The notes under the pieces were generated by a model. That model made no database searches. It was not told the DNA's origin and saw nothing but the letters and a program-made list of their open reading frames with translations. Below are positions 17,561-27,482 of a stretch of DNA of 64,000 bases, in pieces. Positions within the stretch are counted from its first letter, which is position 1. Every line of letters starts with the position of its first letter. Made by a program: the position numbers and the translations under genes. The stretch lies in assembly GCA_934182605.1 (NCBI GenBank), contig CAKPRQ010000001.1, forward strand, positions 124,001 through 188,000. The letters run 5' to 3'. The DNA comes from an uncultured Clostridia bacterium (GTDB lineage Bacteria; Bacillota; Clostridia; TANB77; CAG-508).

Positions 17561-19489
17561 TTATTTATATATAAACTTATTAACATTTCTCTTTATATAG
17601 TCTTCTAATTTTATCATAAATTCATTAGATTCTATTTCTTTTTTTGCCACCATATCTAATCCCTTTTCCCAACTTGCTGTTAACTTCGGATTTAACATAT
17701 CTTTTATAGAAGTTGCTACTACATCATACACTGCTTCTCCAAATTCTGAAGGCGTTATTATTGTAGTTTTTGAATTTATTTCTATGTAATTTATTCTTTC
17801 TAACTTTTGGATTATTCCTCCACGTGTAGCAGATGTTCCTATTCCTGCTCCTTTTATTTGTTCTCTTAACACTTCATCTTCTATTAACTTTCCTGCATTT
17901 TCCATTGCAAGTATTATTGAACCTGCGTCATATCTTGAAGGTGGTGTTGTTTCTGATTCTTTTAATGTAAAATTTTCTACATCAATTTTTTGCCCTTTTT
18001 TTAGAGTTTTTAATATCTCTAAATTATCTTTTGCTTTATCTCCCTTTGCATTTTCTAAATTTTCTTTATTACTTAAATTTTTCGCTATTTCTAAATATCC
18101 TGGATTTATTAAAACCTTGTTTGTCGCAGAAAATTCCTCATTTTCTATACCTACAACTACAGATATTTTACTATATTCTGCAGGTGGATAAAATATTGCT
18201 AAAAATCTTTTTACTATCAATAGGTATATATTTTTATGCAATTCTACTAAATTATCATAATTTTCATATCCTTGTCCTGTTGGAATAATTGCATAATGAT
18301 CTGTTATTTTACTATCATCTACATATTTTGTTTTTATTAAATCTATAGGATATTTCTCTGCCACCATTTTATTTATATATCCTTTTATTTCCTCATTATC
18401 AAACCTTTTATATATACCGTTCAAATTTTTAGATATTTCTTTAGCTACAGCTGTTGATAATACTCTAGCATCTGTCCTAGGGTATGTTACTAATTTTTTT
18501 TCATATAAATTTTGTATAACTTCTAAAGTCTCTTCTGGTTTCAATTTAAACTTTTTTGCACATTCATTCTGTAATTCTGCTAAATTGTATAAAAGTGGTG
18601 CATTTTCTTTACTTTTAGATTTTTTCACTTCTTTTACTACTGCTTCTTTATTTTCTAAAGTTTTTATAAATTCTTTTGCATCTTCTTCTTTTTTAAAACC
18701 ATTATCATTATATAATTTAGGAGAATTGTATAATTTCGAATTTTCTGTTACTTTCCATTCTGCATTGAAATTACTTTCAGTTGTACCAAATTTTCCAACG
18801 ACTTTATAATATTTTGTTTTCACAAAATTCCTAATTTCACGTTCTCTTTCTACTATCATCCCTAGTACACAAGTCATTACTCGGCCTACTGAAATTACTA
18901 CTCTATCTTTATTTAATTTATTTGCTAATCTTTTTGAATATATTAAAGATAAAAGACGAGAAAAGTTAATACCAATCAAATAATCTTCTTTTGCTCTTAG
19001 ATATGCTGCGTCTGATAAACTATCATATTCACTTAAATCTTTTGCTTCTTTTATTCCTCTTAAAATTTCTTCTTCCGTTTGTGAATCTATCCAAACTCTT
19101 TTCTTAACCTTATCTTTTACCCCTATCATTTGGTCAACCAATCTATAAATATACTCTCCTTCTCGCCCAGAGTCTGTTGAAACATATATTGTGTCTACAT
19201 CTTCTCTTTCTATCAAATTTTTTATTGTATTAAATTGTTTTTCTGTATTTGTTATAATTTCGTACTTATATTCCTTAGGAATAAATGGTAAAGTATCCAA
19301 TCTCCAAAATCTCATTTTTTCGTCGTATTTTTCAGGATAAGACATAGTAACAAGATGGCCAACACACCATGTTATTAACCATTCATTACTTTCTATATAA
19401 TTATTTTTTCTTTGGGTTGTAATTTTTAAAGCCTTTGCAAATTCCATTGCTACTGATGGCTTTTCTGTAATTAATAATTTTTTCGACAT
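17561..19489 (-). CDS. topB: DNA topoisomerase III
   Basis: Type IA topoisomerase that relaxes and decatenates DNA by single-strand passage. The N-terminal TOPRIM region (LLITEKPSVAMEFAKAL, DSGREGEYIYR) and the active-site tyrosine motif KKLVTYPRTDARVL near residue 335 are visible, as is the C-terminal GIGTSATRGGIIQKL. At 642 residues it ends after the core and lacks a C-terminal zinc domain. Start follows GAAGGTG. It lies between efp and pepP, breaking the usual pepP-efp pair. Confidence 0.95.
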   Translation of the reverse strand: MSKKLLITEKPSVAMEFAKALKITTQRKNNYIESNEWLITWCVGHLVTMSYPEKYDEKMRFWRLDTLPFIPKEYKYEIITNTEKQFNTIKNLIEREDVDTIYVSTDSGREGEYIYRLVDQMIGVKDKVKKRVWIDSQTEEEILRGIKEAKDLSEYDSLSDAAYLRAKEDYLIGINFSRLLSLIYSKRLANKLNKDRVVISVGRVMTCVLGMIVEREREIRNFVKTKYYKVVGKFGTTESNFNAEWKVTENSKLYNSPKLYNDNGFKKEEDAKEFIKTLENKEAVVKEVKKSKSKENAPLLYNLAELQNECAKKFKLKPEETLEVIQNLYEKKLVTYPRTDARVLSTAVAKEISKNLNGIYKRFDNEEIKGYINKMVAEKYPIDLIKTKYVDDSKITDHYAIIPTGQGYENYDNLVELHKNIYLLIVKRFLAIFYPPAEYSKISVVVGIENEEFSATNKVLINPGYLEIAKNLSNKENLENAKGDKAKDNLEILKTLKKGQKIDVENFTLKESETTPPSRYDAGSIILAMENAGKLIEDEVLREQIKGAGIGTSATRGGIIQKLERINYIEINSKTTIITPSEFGEAVYDVVATSIKDMLNPKLTASWEKGLDMVAKKEIESNEFMIKLEDYIKRNVNKFIYK

Positions 19490-19517
19490 ACTACACCTTC
19501 AATAATTCTAATTTTAC

Positions 19518-19650
19518 GTTACAATTTACAGCTTTTATTATAAAACATATTAAAGTACTTATATATTAATATTTTGTAATCAAAGACCCGGATTGTTAGC
19601 CCCAGCTATGTTTTTGATAGAAAATATTAATATATAAGTACTACTAATAT
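19518..19650. repeat. Palindromic MITE-like repeat, copy R3 (stem type C)
   Basis: Begins with GTTACAATTTACAG. The stem AGTACTTATATATTAATATT pairs with its exact complement in the right arm, and the loop contains AAGACCCGGATTGTTAGCCCC. The stem sequence differs completely from type A, yet pairing is perfect and the loop is kept. The right terminal repeat is eroded. It fills the topB-pepP gap. Confidence 0.85.
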
Positions 19651-19680
19651 TTATTTACAAATCGCCATATAGCAAAATAT

Positions 19681-20742
19681 TTATATTATTATAATTTCTT
19701 TTGAACTCTCTGTTAGCACGTTACAAGATAATTTATTTATTATTACTGTATCTTCTATCCTTATGCCATATTGGCTTGCAACATAAATTCCTGGTTCTAT
19801 TGCTAATACCATTTTTTCTTTTAAATTATTCAAATTTGAATTTGATAAATATGGTAATTCGTGACATTCTAATCCCACTCCATGACCTAATGCATGCATT
19901 ATTACGTGCCTTGTCATATTATAGTTATTTTCTAACACTAATACTATTTCTCTAATATTTCTTCCTTCTTTTAACATTTTTAGTATTTGGTCTTGAACAT
20001 CTAATACGAATTCATATTCTTTTTTTAGTGTTTCATTTATACTATCTACAAATATCGTTCTTGTCATATCTGAAGAATATCCATTATATTTACATCCCAT
20101 ATCTATTAAGATTACATCATTTGCTTGTATCTTTCTATCTGTAGGAACAGCGTGTGGCTTTGATGAATTTGGTCCAGATGCTACTATAGGTTCAAATGCT
20201 ATATCGCTTGCACCATTTCTATTAAAAAATTCTTTTATCTCGTGCGCCACTTCCTTTTCTGTCATTCCCTTTTTTATGTAAGTTAATAAATATTTAAAAC
20301 AATCATCAGTTATTTTGCATGCCTGTTTTATATTTTCTATTTCATCCTCTTCTTTAACTGATCTTAACTTTTCTATTATTTTTTCAGTTTCTACAAGATT
20401 ATTACATTTATATAATTCTTGCACTCTCCTATATTCTGCATATGTTAAAGAATTCTCTTCAAAACCTACATTTTCACAAAACATAAAAAAATTCTCGTAA
20501 TCATCTCGTGTATAGCCCCTTACATCTGAAACTGTTATTTCATCGTCTATCATTAGGGAATTATTTACGTCTTCTATGTATCTGCTATCCGTAATAAATA
20601 TATTTTCCTTTTTTGTTATTAATAAGGTTCCTTCTGCTTCCAATCCTGTTAAATATTTTATATTATTACTATTGCTTACTATCATTCCCTCTATATTTTG
20701 TACTTTTAATTTATCTCTTAACCACCTTATTCTTGGATTCAT
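19681..20742 (-). CDS. pepP: Xaa-Pro aminopeptidase (M24 family)
   Basis: Cleaves N-terminal residues preceding proline. The creatinase N-domain (residues 1-125, with YLTGLEAEGTLL) is followed by the M24 metalloprotease fold. Metal ligands are visible in ILIDMGCKYNGYSSDMTRT (two Asp), MHALGHGVGLECHE (His), LAIEPGIYV (Glu) and YGIRIEDTVI (Glu). At 353 residues it is typical of Firmicute YqhT-like enzymes, which often precede efp. GGGG precedes the ATG. Confidence 0.93.
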   Translation of the reverse strand: MNPRIRWLRDKLKVQNIEGMIVSNSNNIKYLTGLEAEGTLLITKKENIFITDSRYIEDVNNSLMIDDEITVSDVRGYTRDDYENFFMFCENVGFEENSLTYAEYRRVQELYKCNNLVETEKIIEKLRSVKEEDEIENIKQACKITDDCFKYLLTYIKKGMTEKEVAHEIKEFFNRNGASDIAFEPIVASGPNSSKPHAVPTDRKIQANDVILIDMGCKYNGYSSDMTRTIFVDSINETLKKEYEFVLDVQDQILKMLKEGRNIREIVLVLENNYNMTRHVIMHALGHGVGLECHELPYLSNSNLNNLKEKMVLAIEPGIYVASQYGIRIEDTVIINKLSCNVLTESSKEIIII

Positions 20743-20790
20743 ATAATGTTCCCCCTGATTTCAAAATATTAATATATCAATCTTATACTT

Positions 20791-21534
20791 TTAAATCATT
20801 CCTAAAGTTAATATTTCTAATAGAATTTTTAATAATATTTCTGTTGGTACTATCATTGTTATAAATGCTGCTATTACTATAAACGGGCCAAAAGGCATAT
20901 ATCCATCTTCGCTTTTCTTTCGTATTAACACTATTATACTTATTACTGCTCCTATTAAAAAAGCTAATACAGATATCATCCCTGTATTTATTAATCCAAA
21001 GTATAATCCTAAGGCTCCCATTAATTTCACATCGCCCATTCCCATTGCTTCTCTCCCTGCAATGAGACCTCCTACTAGACTTATTATTGCAAAAATACCT
21101 GCTCCTAATAACATTCCTAAGACTGAGTTTACGGCAAGTGTAAAATTATTTATCCCATTTATAAAACATACTACTAGTCCTATCTCAAACATTGTTAAAT
21201 TTAGCCTGTTTGGGATTATTGTTAATTTCTTATCTATTACAAATGTTGATAATAACATTGGTGTTAATAATAAATATTGTATTAACGTAAGATTTTTAAT
21301 AAAGGTATCTTCTATACCATGAACATATAGTAATATTACATATAAAATTGCTGATATGAATATTAATACATAATCAGGTTTTAATTTTGTTTTATATTCT
21401 AAAAAAAATTCTTTTGTGAATATTTTCTTATCTTCTGGCAATCTCTTATTACACCAATCAGAAAAGAAACCTACAGCTCCTCCTAATAATGCTATAAACA
21501 GATATGCTAATATATGTACATCATTTATATACAT
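20791..21534 (-). CDS. Type IV prepilin peptidase (A24 family)
   Basis: An integral membrane aspartyl protease that trims class III signal peptides of pilin-like proteins. It has about seven membrane segments. The two catalytic Asp regions are seen: FVIDKKLTIIPNRLN, and REAMGMGDVKLMGALG with the GxGD core. It lacks the N-terminal Cys-rich methyltransferase domain of PilD, so it is a short-form enzyme of 247 residues. Likely substrates in this window are the proteins at 30.4-33.4 kb, which carry KGITL prepilin cleavage sites. Confidence 0.88.
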   Translation of the reverse strand: MYINDVHILAYLFIALLGGAVGFFSDWCNKRLPEDKKIFTKEFFLEYKTKLKPDYVLIFISAILYVILLYVHGIEDTFIKNLTLIQYLLLTPMLLSTFVIDKKLTIIPNRLNLTMFEIGLVVCFINGINNFTLAVNSVLGMLLGAGIFAIISLVGGLIAGREAMGMGDVKLMGALGLYFGLINTGMISVLAFLIGAVISIIVLIRKKSEDGYMPFGPFIVIAAFITMIVPTEILLKILLEILTLGMI

Positions 21535-21567
21535 AATTTCTCCTCCTACTATATAATTCTATATTTT

Positions 21568-22074
21568 TTATATTTTTCCTTCATTTTTCTTCTTCATATA
21601 TGATTTTATTACTAAATTTTCTATTGGTCTTTTAAATCTTGTAACCCAAATATCTTTTTCAGCTAATGGTTTGACTAAAATTGGGAACATTTTCATTCTA
21701 TTACTTCCTATTACATCTGTAAATATTTGGTCTCCTACCACTCCTATATTTTTGGCATCTATATTTAAATATTTTTGGGCTTTCTTAAATCCAAATTTTA
21801 ATGGCTTTTTCGCAAAATAATAAAATTTTAAATCTAATGCATTTGCTACTTTCGTAACTTTTTCAATTTTATTTGTGTTTGATAAAATGCAAATTTTTAT
21901 ATTTTCATCTTTTAATTCCTTACACCATTTTATTATTTTTTCATCTAAATTTTGATTATAATCTATTAATGTATTATCAACATCTAATATTAAACCTTTT
22001 AAATTATTCTTTTTCGTAAATTCTATTGTTATATCTGTTACAGAGTCAAAATACTCTTTAGGATAAATACACAT
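21568..22074 (-). CDS. HAD-family phosphatase, YqeG type
   Basis: A 168-residue HAD hydrolase with motif I LILDVDNTLIDY, motif II ICILSNT and motif IV VGDQIFTDVIGSNRMKM. This is the YqeG (TIGR01668) pattern, related to mitochondrial PTPMT1-like/PgpP phosphatidylglycerophosphatases; the exact substrate is not established from sequence. It starts 3 bp after the holA stop, and its GAGGAG site lies within holA, indicating translational coupling. Confidence 0.85.
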   Translation of the reverse strand: MCIYPKEYFDSVTDITIEFTKKNNLKGLILDVDNTLIDYNQNLDEKIIKWCKELKDENIKICILSNTNKIEKVTKVANALDLKFYYFAKKPLKFGFKKAQKYLNIDAKNIGVVGDQIFTDVIGSNRMKMFPILVKPLAEKDIWVTRFKRPIENLVIKSYMKKKNEGKI

Positions 22075-22077
22075 AAG

Positions 22078-23118
22078 TTACTCCTCATTTCCTGTTCCTA
22101 CTACTAAAACTTCTAGTCCTATTTCTAAATCTATATTTCCTGTTTTGTACTTTTCTTCTAATTCCAACATTCTCCTTAAGGAAATTCTCAATTCTTTCTC
22201 ACTAAAATATGATGATTGTTTTTTATATTTTGTCATTAGGAACATTTGGTTTGGTTTTAAATCTAACAATTCTGCTATATTTATATTGTTTTTTTCTTTT
22301 TCAGCTAGTTTTATAAAGTATAACTTTTTAAAATGTCTGTATAAATTTATCATTATACCTTGCAAAGATTCTTTTAAGTATATTAAATCTTTTAAAGTAT
22401 CTAATGCTTTTTTTGTATCTTTCATTCCCATACTATCTGTTAAGTTAAATATTATATTATCTATTTCTTGTGTTGCCAACAACTTAACATCTTCTTTTGT
22501 TATTTTCCCATCATTTCCTACATATTCTATTAATTTTCTTATTTCATTCATTAAGTTTTGCATTGATGTTCCAGATATTTCTACTAAATATGCAAGAACA
22601 TTTTCATCTACTTGAACATTATATAATGCACATACTTTTTTTAATCTTACTACGATTTCGTTTAATTTTAATTTTTGAAATTCACATATCGCTACATTAT
22701 TTTTTTCCTCTAATTTTTTTAATACATCTAACAAAGTGCATTTTTCTACTTTTTCTTCTATTATAACAATTACTACACTTTGGTTTATTATTTCGAAATT
22801 TTTTTCTACATATTCTGCAAGTTTTTTAGATATAGTATTTTGATTTTTACTTTTACTTTCTTTACTTAGCAAACCTGATTTTTTAACAATTACTAATTTT
22901 TTATCAAAACCAAAACTAGGTGTCTCTATTTCAGCTATAATGTTATTTACATTTGTCTCGTCTAAAGAAGCATAATTTATACCTTCTTGTAATGTTCCAA
23001 ATATTTTTTTAATTTTATTTACTGTATTTTCTAACAAATATTTTTCTTCGCCATATAATACGTATATTGAATTTAATTTTTTGGCATTTAACTCTTGCTC
23101 TAATTTTTGTAATAACAT
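22078..23118 (-). CDS. holA: DNA polymerase III delta subunit
   Basis: Clamp-loader subunit that opens the sliding clamp. The N-terminal LNSIYVLYGEEKYLLE and the following AAA+-like domain lacking a Walker A are typical, with the C-terminal collar helices (YRHFKKLYFIKLAEKE and LELEEKYKTGNIDLEIGLE). Length is 346 residues from the ATG at 23118, which has AAAGGTGA at good spacing. A GTG 9 bp further upstream is less likely. It sits between ruvC and the YqeG-like gene. Confidence 0.9.
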   Translation of the reverse strand: MLLQKLEQELNAKKLNSIYVLYGEEKYLLENTVNKIKKIFGTLQEGINYASLDETNVNNIIAEIETPSFGFDKKLVIVKKSGLLSKESKSKNQNTISKKLAEYVEKNFEIINQSVVIVIIEEKVEKCTLLDVLKKLEEKNNVAICEFQKLKLNEIVVRLKKVCALYNVQVDENVLAYLVEISGTSMQNLMNEIRKLIEYVGNDGKITKEDVKLLATQEIDNIIFNLTDSMGMKDTKKALDTLKDLIYLKESLQGIMINLYRHFKKLYFIKLAEKEKNNINIAELLDLKPNQMFLMTKYKKQSSYFSEKELRISLRRMLELEEKYKTGNIDLEIGLEVLVVGTGNEE

Positions 23119-23160
23119 TATTATCACCTTTATAATTTATTTTTATTAAGTTTTAAAAAA

Positions 23161-23646
23161 TCATAATTTTTCAGCAAATTTTGCAGAATGTGCATGACAT
23201 ATTGCTGCAGCAATGCTATCTGTTGTATCATCTAATTTAGGTAAATTGCATACATTTAATATCGACTTTATCATTTTTTGTACTTGTATCTTATCTGCTC
23301 TTCCATAACCTACTACAGCTTGTTTTATTTGAAGAGGAGTATATTCATAAGTAGGTATTTGATTCTTACAACCTGCTATTAAAATTACTCCTCTAGCTTC
23401 TGCTACCATTATTGCTGTTTTTGTATTTTGATTAAAAAATAATTCTTCAACAGACATAGCATCTGGTTTATATTCATTAATTACCATAGTTAATTCATCA
23501 TATATTTTTAATAATCGTAATGGAAATGACATTTTAGAATCTGTTAATACAGCTCCACTCATTATTAATTTAAATTTATTTCCTACATAATCTACTATAC
23601 TATATCCTGTTATTCCATAACCAGGATCTATTCCTAAAATTCTCAT
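23161..23646 (-). CDS. ruvC: Holliday junction endonuclease RuvC
   Basis: Resolves Holliday junctions. The catalytic carboxylates are present: Asp7 in RILGIDPGYGITGYS, Glu in SVEELFFNQN, and the C-terminal DDTTDSIAAAICHAH. At 161 residues from the ATG at 23646 it has the family length. An upstream in-frame ATG at 23718 would add 24 residues lying within the end of the debranching-enzyme gene and is rejected. No ruvA or ruvB is linked here. Confidence 0.95.
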   Translation of the reverse strand: MRILGIDPGYGITGYSIVDYVGNKFKLIMSGAVLTDSKMSFPLRLLKIYDELTMVINEYKPDAMSVEELFFNQNTKTAIMVAEARGVILIAGCKNQIPTYEYTPLQIKQAVVGYGRADKIQVQKMIKSILNVCNLPKLDDTTDSIAAAICHAHSAKFAEKL

Positions 23647-23681
23647 CCTGTATCTTATTCCTTTCGTATTTGAAATGAATT

Positions 23682-25721
23682 TCAATATATAATTCTTAGT
23701 ACTTCTGCTACACTCCATGCTTGTGCTATAGTACCTTTTGCTTCATAAGGTGCTCTTGAGTCGTATATTTCCGCTATTTGTCCTACACATTTTCCTACTG
23801 TTACTTCTTTATGAAATGTATTTATTATAGTTTCTATAAAATTTTTATATTCACTTTCCAATTCTTTTTTTGCATTTTTATTTTTTTCTGCATTTATAAT
23901 ATTTCTAAATGCGTCGTTATACATTCCTAATAGCCAAACCCATGTCGGTCCTTGGTGATATGACATATCTCTTCTAAAGCTATCTCCTTCATAAGTTTCT
24001 ACATAATTTTCTTCACCTTTTGCTAATGTCTTTAACCCATGTGCTTTTAATAATTTTTTTGTTACTGTATTAAATACATTTTTTCCTATTTCTGAATCTG
24101 CATCTAAAATTGGATATGATAATGCTAGTGCAAATATTTGGTTTGGTCTTACTTTTGCATCTCCTAATACATCATATAATGATTTCTTTCTTGAATTATA
24201 AAATTTTTCTTGAAAACTTGTCTTACATTTTTTAGATAATTTTTTAGCATATTTTTTTTCTTTTTCATCCTCAAATTTATCAGCTAATTTTTCTAATATT
24301 TTTAATGCATTATGCCATAAAGCGTTTATTTCTACAGCTTTCCCATTTCTAGGTGTTACTACATAATTTCCAATTTTAGCGTCCATCCACGTATTTTGCG
24401 TTAAATCTGTTCCTGCTACTATTAGGCCATCACTATCTAAATATACATTATTATCATCAACATCTATACCTTCTTCATATGAATGTATTATTCTTACCAA
24501 TTTATCATATAAATTGTTTTTTACAAATTTATAATCTTCTGTATAATTTAAATATTTATTTACTTGTTCAAATAACAATAATGAACTATCTACACTGTTA
24601 TATAAAGGTCGATTATCAAATCCTGAATAACCATTTGGTACTAGTCCAAATTTTATATCTTTTACAATTGTTCCAAATATTTCTTTGGCTAAGTCATATC
24701 TATTTGTTACTAAAAATAATCCTTCAAAAGATATTAATGTATCTCTTCCCCAATCTAAAAACCATGGATAACCTGCTATTACTGTATGTAAACCAAAATT
24801 TGGTCTATATACTACAAAATTATCCGTTGCTTTTATTAATATTTCTTTTAATTCTTTTCTTTTTAGTTCTATAGGTAATTCCTCAATAGAAGATTCATTA
24901 ATATCTTGATTTACTTTTGCATTCTTTACTATCTTTGCTATTCTTTTTTCCTCATTTTTTATTACATCATCTATCTTAATTTCATCTATATTTTCATTTA
25001 AAGAACATACAAATTCTAAAGTTTTTGTAGTATTTCTAGGTAAAATCGTTTCAAATCTACCTGGTACAGTTAAGTTTTCTAAAGGATAAAATCCTCTTTT
25101 TTCCTCTTCCATATAATACATATTTCTGAAAGTATCGTTAAAATGCTCTATATACTCTGCTTCATTTAATTTCATATATATAGGAGTTTCGTTATTATTA
25201 TTTATTATTACTTTTATATTATTATTTTTTCTAGTTTGCTTTATTTGGAATTCTTGTCCTGTTGTCATAGTATGAAAATCTCTAAAATTCATTACTGGTG
25301 CTATTACAATTTTTGCATTTTCCCCATTGTTTTTTATATTATATTTAACACAAACTGTATTTTCACCATATACTAAGCAAATTTCTTTTTTTATATTTAC
25401 ATCTTTAACTTGATACTCATACTTAACATCTATATCTTTTTCAAAATATACTTGATTTTTAAATCCTTCTGATACATAATTAGGACACAAATTAGTTGCC
25501 AAAACATATTTTTCGTTATTTATTATTAAGCTCTCGTCCAACTTAGAAAGAATTACAAATCTTCTCCCCGGTGGATTTAGTGGTGCAACTAATAAGCCAT
25601 GATATTTTCTTGTGTTAGCTCCTATTATGGTTGAAGAAGCATAACCTCCTATACCATTTGTTAATAGCCATTCTTTTTTTAGGCCATTTTCTAAATTAAT
25701 ACTCTCATTCGTGAACTTCAT
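23682..25721 (-). CDS. Glycogen debranching enzyme (amylo-alpha-1,6-glucosidase)
   Basis: Hydrolyses alpha-1,6 branch points of glycogen. The N-terminal domain has EWLLTNGIGGYASST and NTRKYHGLL. The catalytic (alpha/alpha)6 barrel shows AGYPWFLDWGRDTLISFEGL and, near the C-terminus, SYHQGPTWVWLLG. This is the archaeal/bacterial GDE type (TIGR01561), 679 residues, which lacks the glucanotransferase domain of eukaryotic debranchers. It pairs functionally with glgP at 5.0 kb. Start has GGAAG. Yvck is 23 bp upstream. Confidence 0.93.
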   Translation of the reverse strand: MKFTNESINLENGLKKEWLLTNGIGGYASSTIIGANTRKYHGLLVAPLNPPGRRFVILSKLDESLIINNEKYVLATNLCPNYVSEGFKNQVYFEKDIDVKYEYQVKDVNIKKEICLVYGENTVCVKYNIKNNGENAKIVIAPVMNFRDFHTMTTGQEFQIKQTRKNNNIKVIINNNNETPIYMKLNEAEYIEHFNDTFRNMYYMEEEKRGFYPLENLTVPGRFETILPRNTTKTLEFVCSLNENIDEIKIDDVIKNEEKRIAKIVKNAKVNQDINESSIEELPIELKRKELKEILIKATDNFVVYRPNFGLHTVIAGYPWFLDWGRDTLISFEGLFLVTNRYDLAKEIFGTIVKDIKFGLVPNGYSGFDNRPLYNSVDSSLLLFEQVNKYLNYTEDYKFVKNNLYDKLVRIIHSYEEGIDVDDNNVYLDSDGLIVAGTDLTQNTWMDAKIGNYVVTPRNGKAVEINALWHNALKILEKLADKFEDEKEKKYAKKLSKKCKTSFQEKFYNSRKKSLYDVLGDAKVRPNQIFALALSYPILDADSEIGKNVFNTVTKKLLKAHGLKTLAKGEENYVETYEGDSFRRDMSYHQGPTWVWLLGMYNDAFRNIINAEKNKNAKKELESEYKNFIETIINTFHKEVTVGKCVGQIAEIYDSRAPYEAKGTIAQAWSVAEVLRIIY

Positions 25722-25743
25722 AATTATTACTTCCTTTTTTATT

Positions 25744-27387
25744 TTATTTTGATCTTTTGCCTTTATTTTTTGGTTTTATTGCTATTTTATTCGTTAATTT
25801 TGCTGCTTTATTTTTTATTTTGTTTGGACTTTCTTTTTTCACTAAAAGTTCTTGATTTAAAAATTTGTTTTCATATAAATCTACAGAAGTTTCATATAAT
25901 TTTATATTTTCTTCTCTATTTTCATCACTTGTTTTTATAGCTTGTATCCTGTCTTTATATTTTTGACTAAATTTACTTTTAGTAGCTATTCTAGACCTTT
26001 TATTTAATTGTTTTTTATACTCTTTACTTATATAATTTCTAGCTTTTTCTTTATCCTTTTCTGTTTTCTTTACTTCTTTTTGCTTTGAATTTAATACAAC
26101 GTATTGTGGATCATTTTGTTTATCTTTATATTTTAAATCATTACAAATTATCTCTACTATTGTTGATGCTAGAGTATCTGCATCGTGTCTTATATAATTT
26201 CCTTTTACAACAGCTATATTTTTATTAATTATTTTTACTCCCAATCCTTTTAAATTTTTTGTATCTTCAGTTACAATATCTGCACCTTTTAAATTATATC
26301 TTTTTATGAACTCTGGTGCGATTTCTCCAGAATCACATATACAAAATTCAAACAAACCTTTTCCAACATGTTCTTCTATTGCTTTAATATGGTCTGATAC
26401 ATTATAATCATCTGTTTGTCCAGGTTCTGTCATTATATTAGATACAAATATTTTTATAGCTTTACTTTCTTTAATCTCCTTTGCTACACCTTTTATTAAA
26501 AGATTTGGTAATATATTTGTATATAAACTACCTGGGCCTATTATAATGCAATCCGCTTCTCTTATTGCTTCTAAAACTCCTGGAGCTGGTCTTGAATTTG
26601 AAGGAGTTACATATATTCTTTGTATTGGTGAAACTTTATCCCAAACAGCTTCCGCTATTTTTTGCCTATTTTCTATTATAGTTCCATTTTTTAATTCTGC
26701 AGAAATATTTACTCTATCTAAAGTAACTGGTAAAACTCTTCCCGTTATATTTAAAACTGTTCCACTTGCTTCTACGCTATCTGCTAAATCTCCATATATG
26801 TCTTTCATAGCTGACAAGTATATATCTCCAAATGATACGTTTTTTAAACTATCTATATCGAATCTATAATTTAATAACTTGTCCATTACTACTTCATCTG
26901 CTGCTAAAGCTATAAAACTATCTTTAACATCTTCAGCCCTTAATACATCTACTTCTTCTCTTGAATTTATTAGAAGCTTTTCCCCATCAGACACATTTAC
27001 TATAGCTGTTATATTACTAGTATACTTTTTCATTCCTTGTAGAACAGTGTTTAAGCCTGTACCACCACCTATTACAACTACATTAGGTCCTTTGTCATAA
27101 ACATTTTTATTAAATATCAATGATTGTATATCTACTAATTCTGATTTTACATCTGCTTCTATTAATATTTCTAAAGTCCTTTTTTGTATATATACAAGTC
27201 CTAGTATAATCATAACAAATCCTGCAACAAATGCAGCTATGATAATACCCATATCTACAAAACTCATTTCTTGCATTAATATAAATTTAGAAATACTATA
27301 ACATGTTAATCCTATTCCTACTAAAATTAATAACATCCATCTTTTCAATTTTGTGCTAGATCTAAACCACGATAAAAAACCTTTCAT
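25744..27387 (-). CDS. yvcK: YvcK/CofD-family gluconeogenesis factor with altered loop and long tail
   Basis: Member of the YvcK family (UDP-sugar-binding protein needed for growth and cell shape on gluconeogenic carbon). Two N-terminal membrane segments (residues 17-66) precede the core VVVIGGGTGLNTVLQGMKKY; later KEIKESKAIKIFVSNIMTEPGQT is typical. The usual ADDGGSSGRLR loop is replaced by SDGEKLLINSREEVDVLRAE, and GDIRNCL by EDVKDSF. A basic C-terminal tail of about 120 residues extends beyond the core, making the protein 547 residues. rapZ and whiA, frequent neighbours, are absent here. Confidence 0.85.
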   Translation of the reverse strand: MKGFLSWFRSSTKLKRWMLLILVGIGLTCYSISKFILMQEMSFVDMGIIIAAFVAGFVMIILGLVYIQKRTLEILIEADVKSELVDIQSLIFNKNVYDKGPNVVVIGGGTGLNTVLQGMKKYTSNITAIVNVSDGEKLLINSREEVDVLRAEDVKDSFIALAADEVVMDKLLNYRFDIDSLKNVSFGDIYLSAMKDIYGDLADSVEASGTVLNITGRVLPVTLDRVNISAELKNGTIIENRQKIAEAVWDKVSPIQRIYVTPSNSRPAPGVLEAIREADCIIIGPGSLYTNILPNLLIKGVAKEIKESKAIKIFVSNIMTEPGQTDDYNVSDHIKAIEEHVGKGLFEFCICDSGEIAPEFIKRYNLKGADIVTEDTKNLKGLGVKIINKNIAVVKGNYIRHDADTLASTIVEIICNDLKYKDKQNDPQYVVLNSKQKEVKKTEKDKEKARNYISKEYKKQLNKRSRIATKSKFSQKYKDRIQAIKTSDENREENIKLYETSVDLYENKFLNQELLVKKESPNKIKNKAAKLTNKIAIKPKNKGKRSK

Positions 27388-27482
27388 TCTATATAATACC
27401 TGCCTTTATTTATTTTTTATAACTAGTCTTATTCTTTAAAATTTATGTTAAAACCTTTACAAATAAAATATTACTCTAAATA

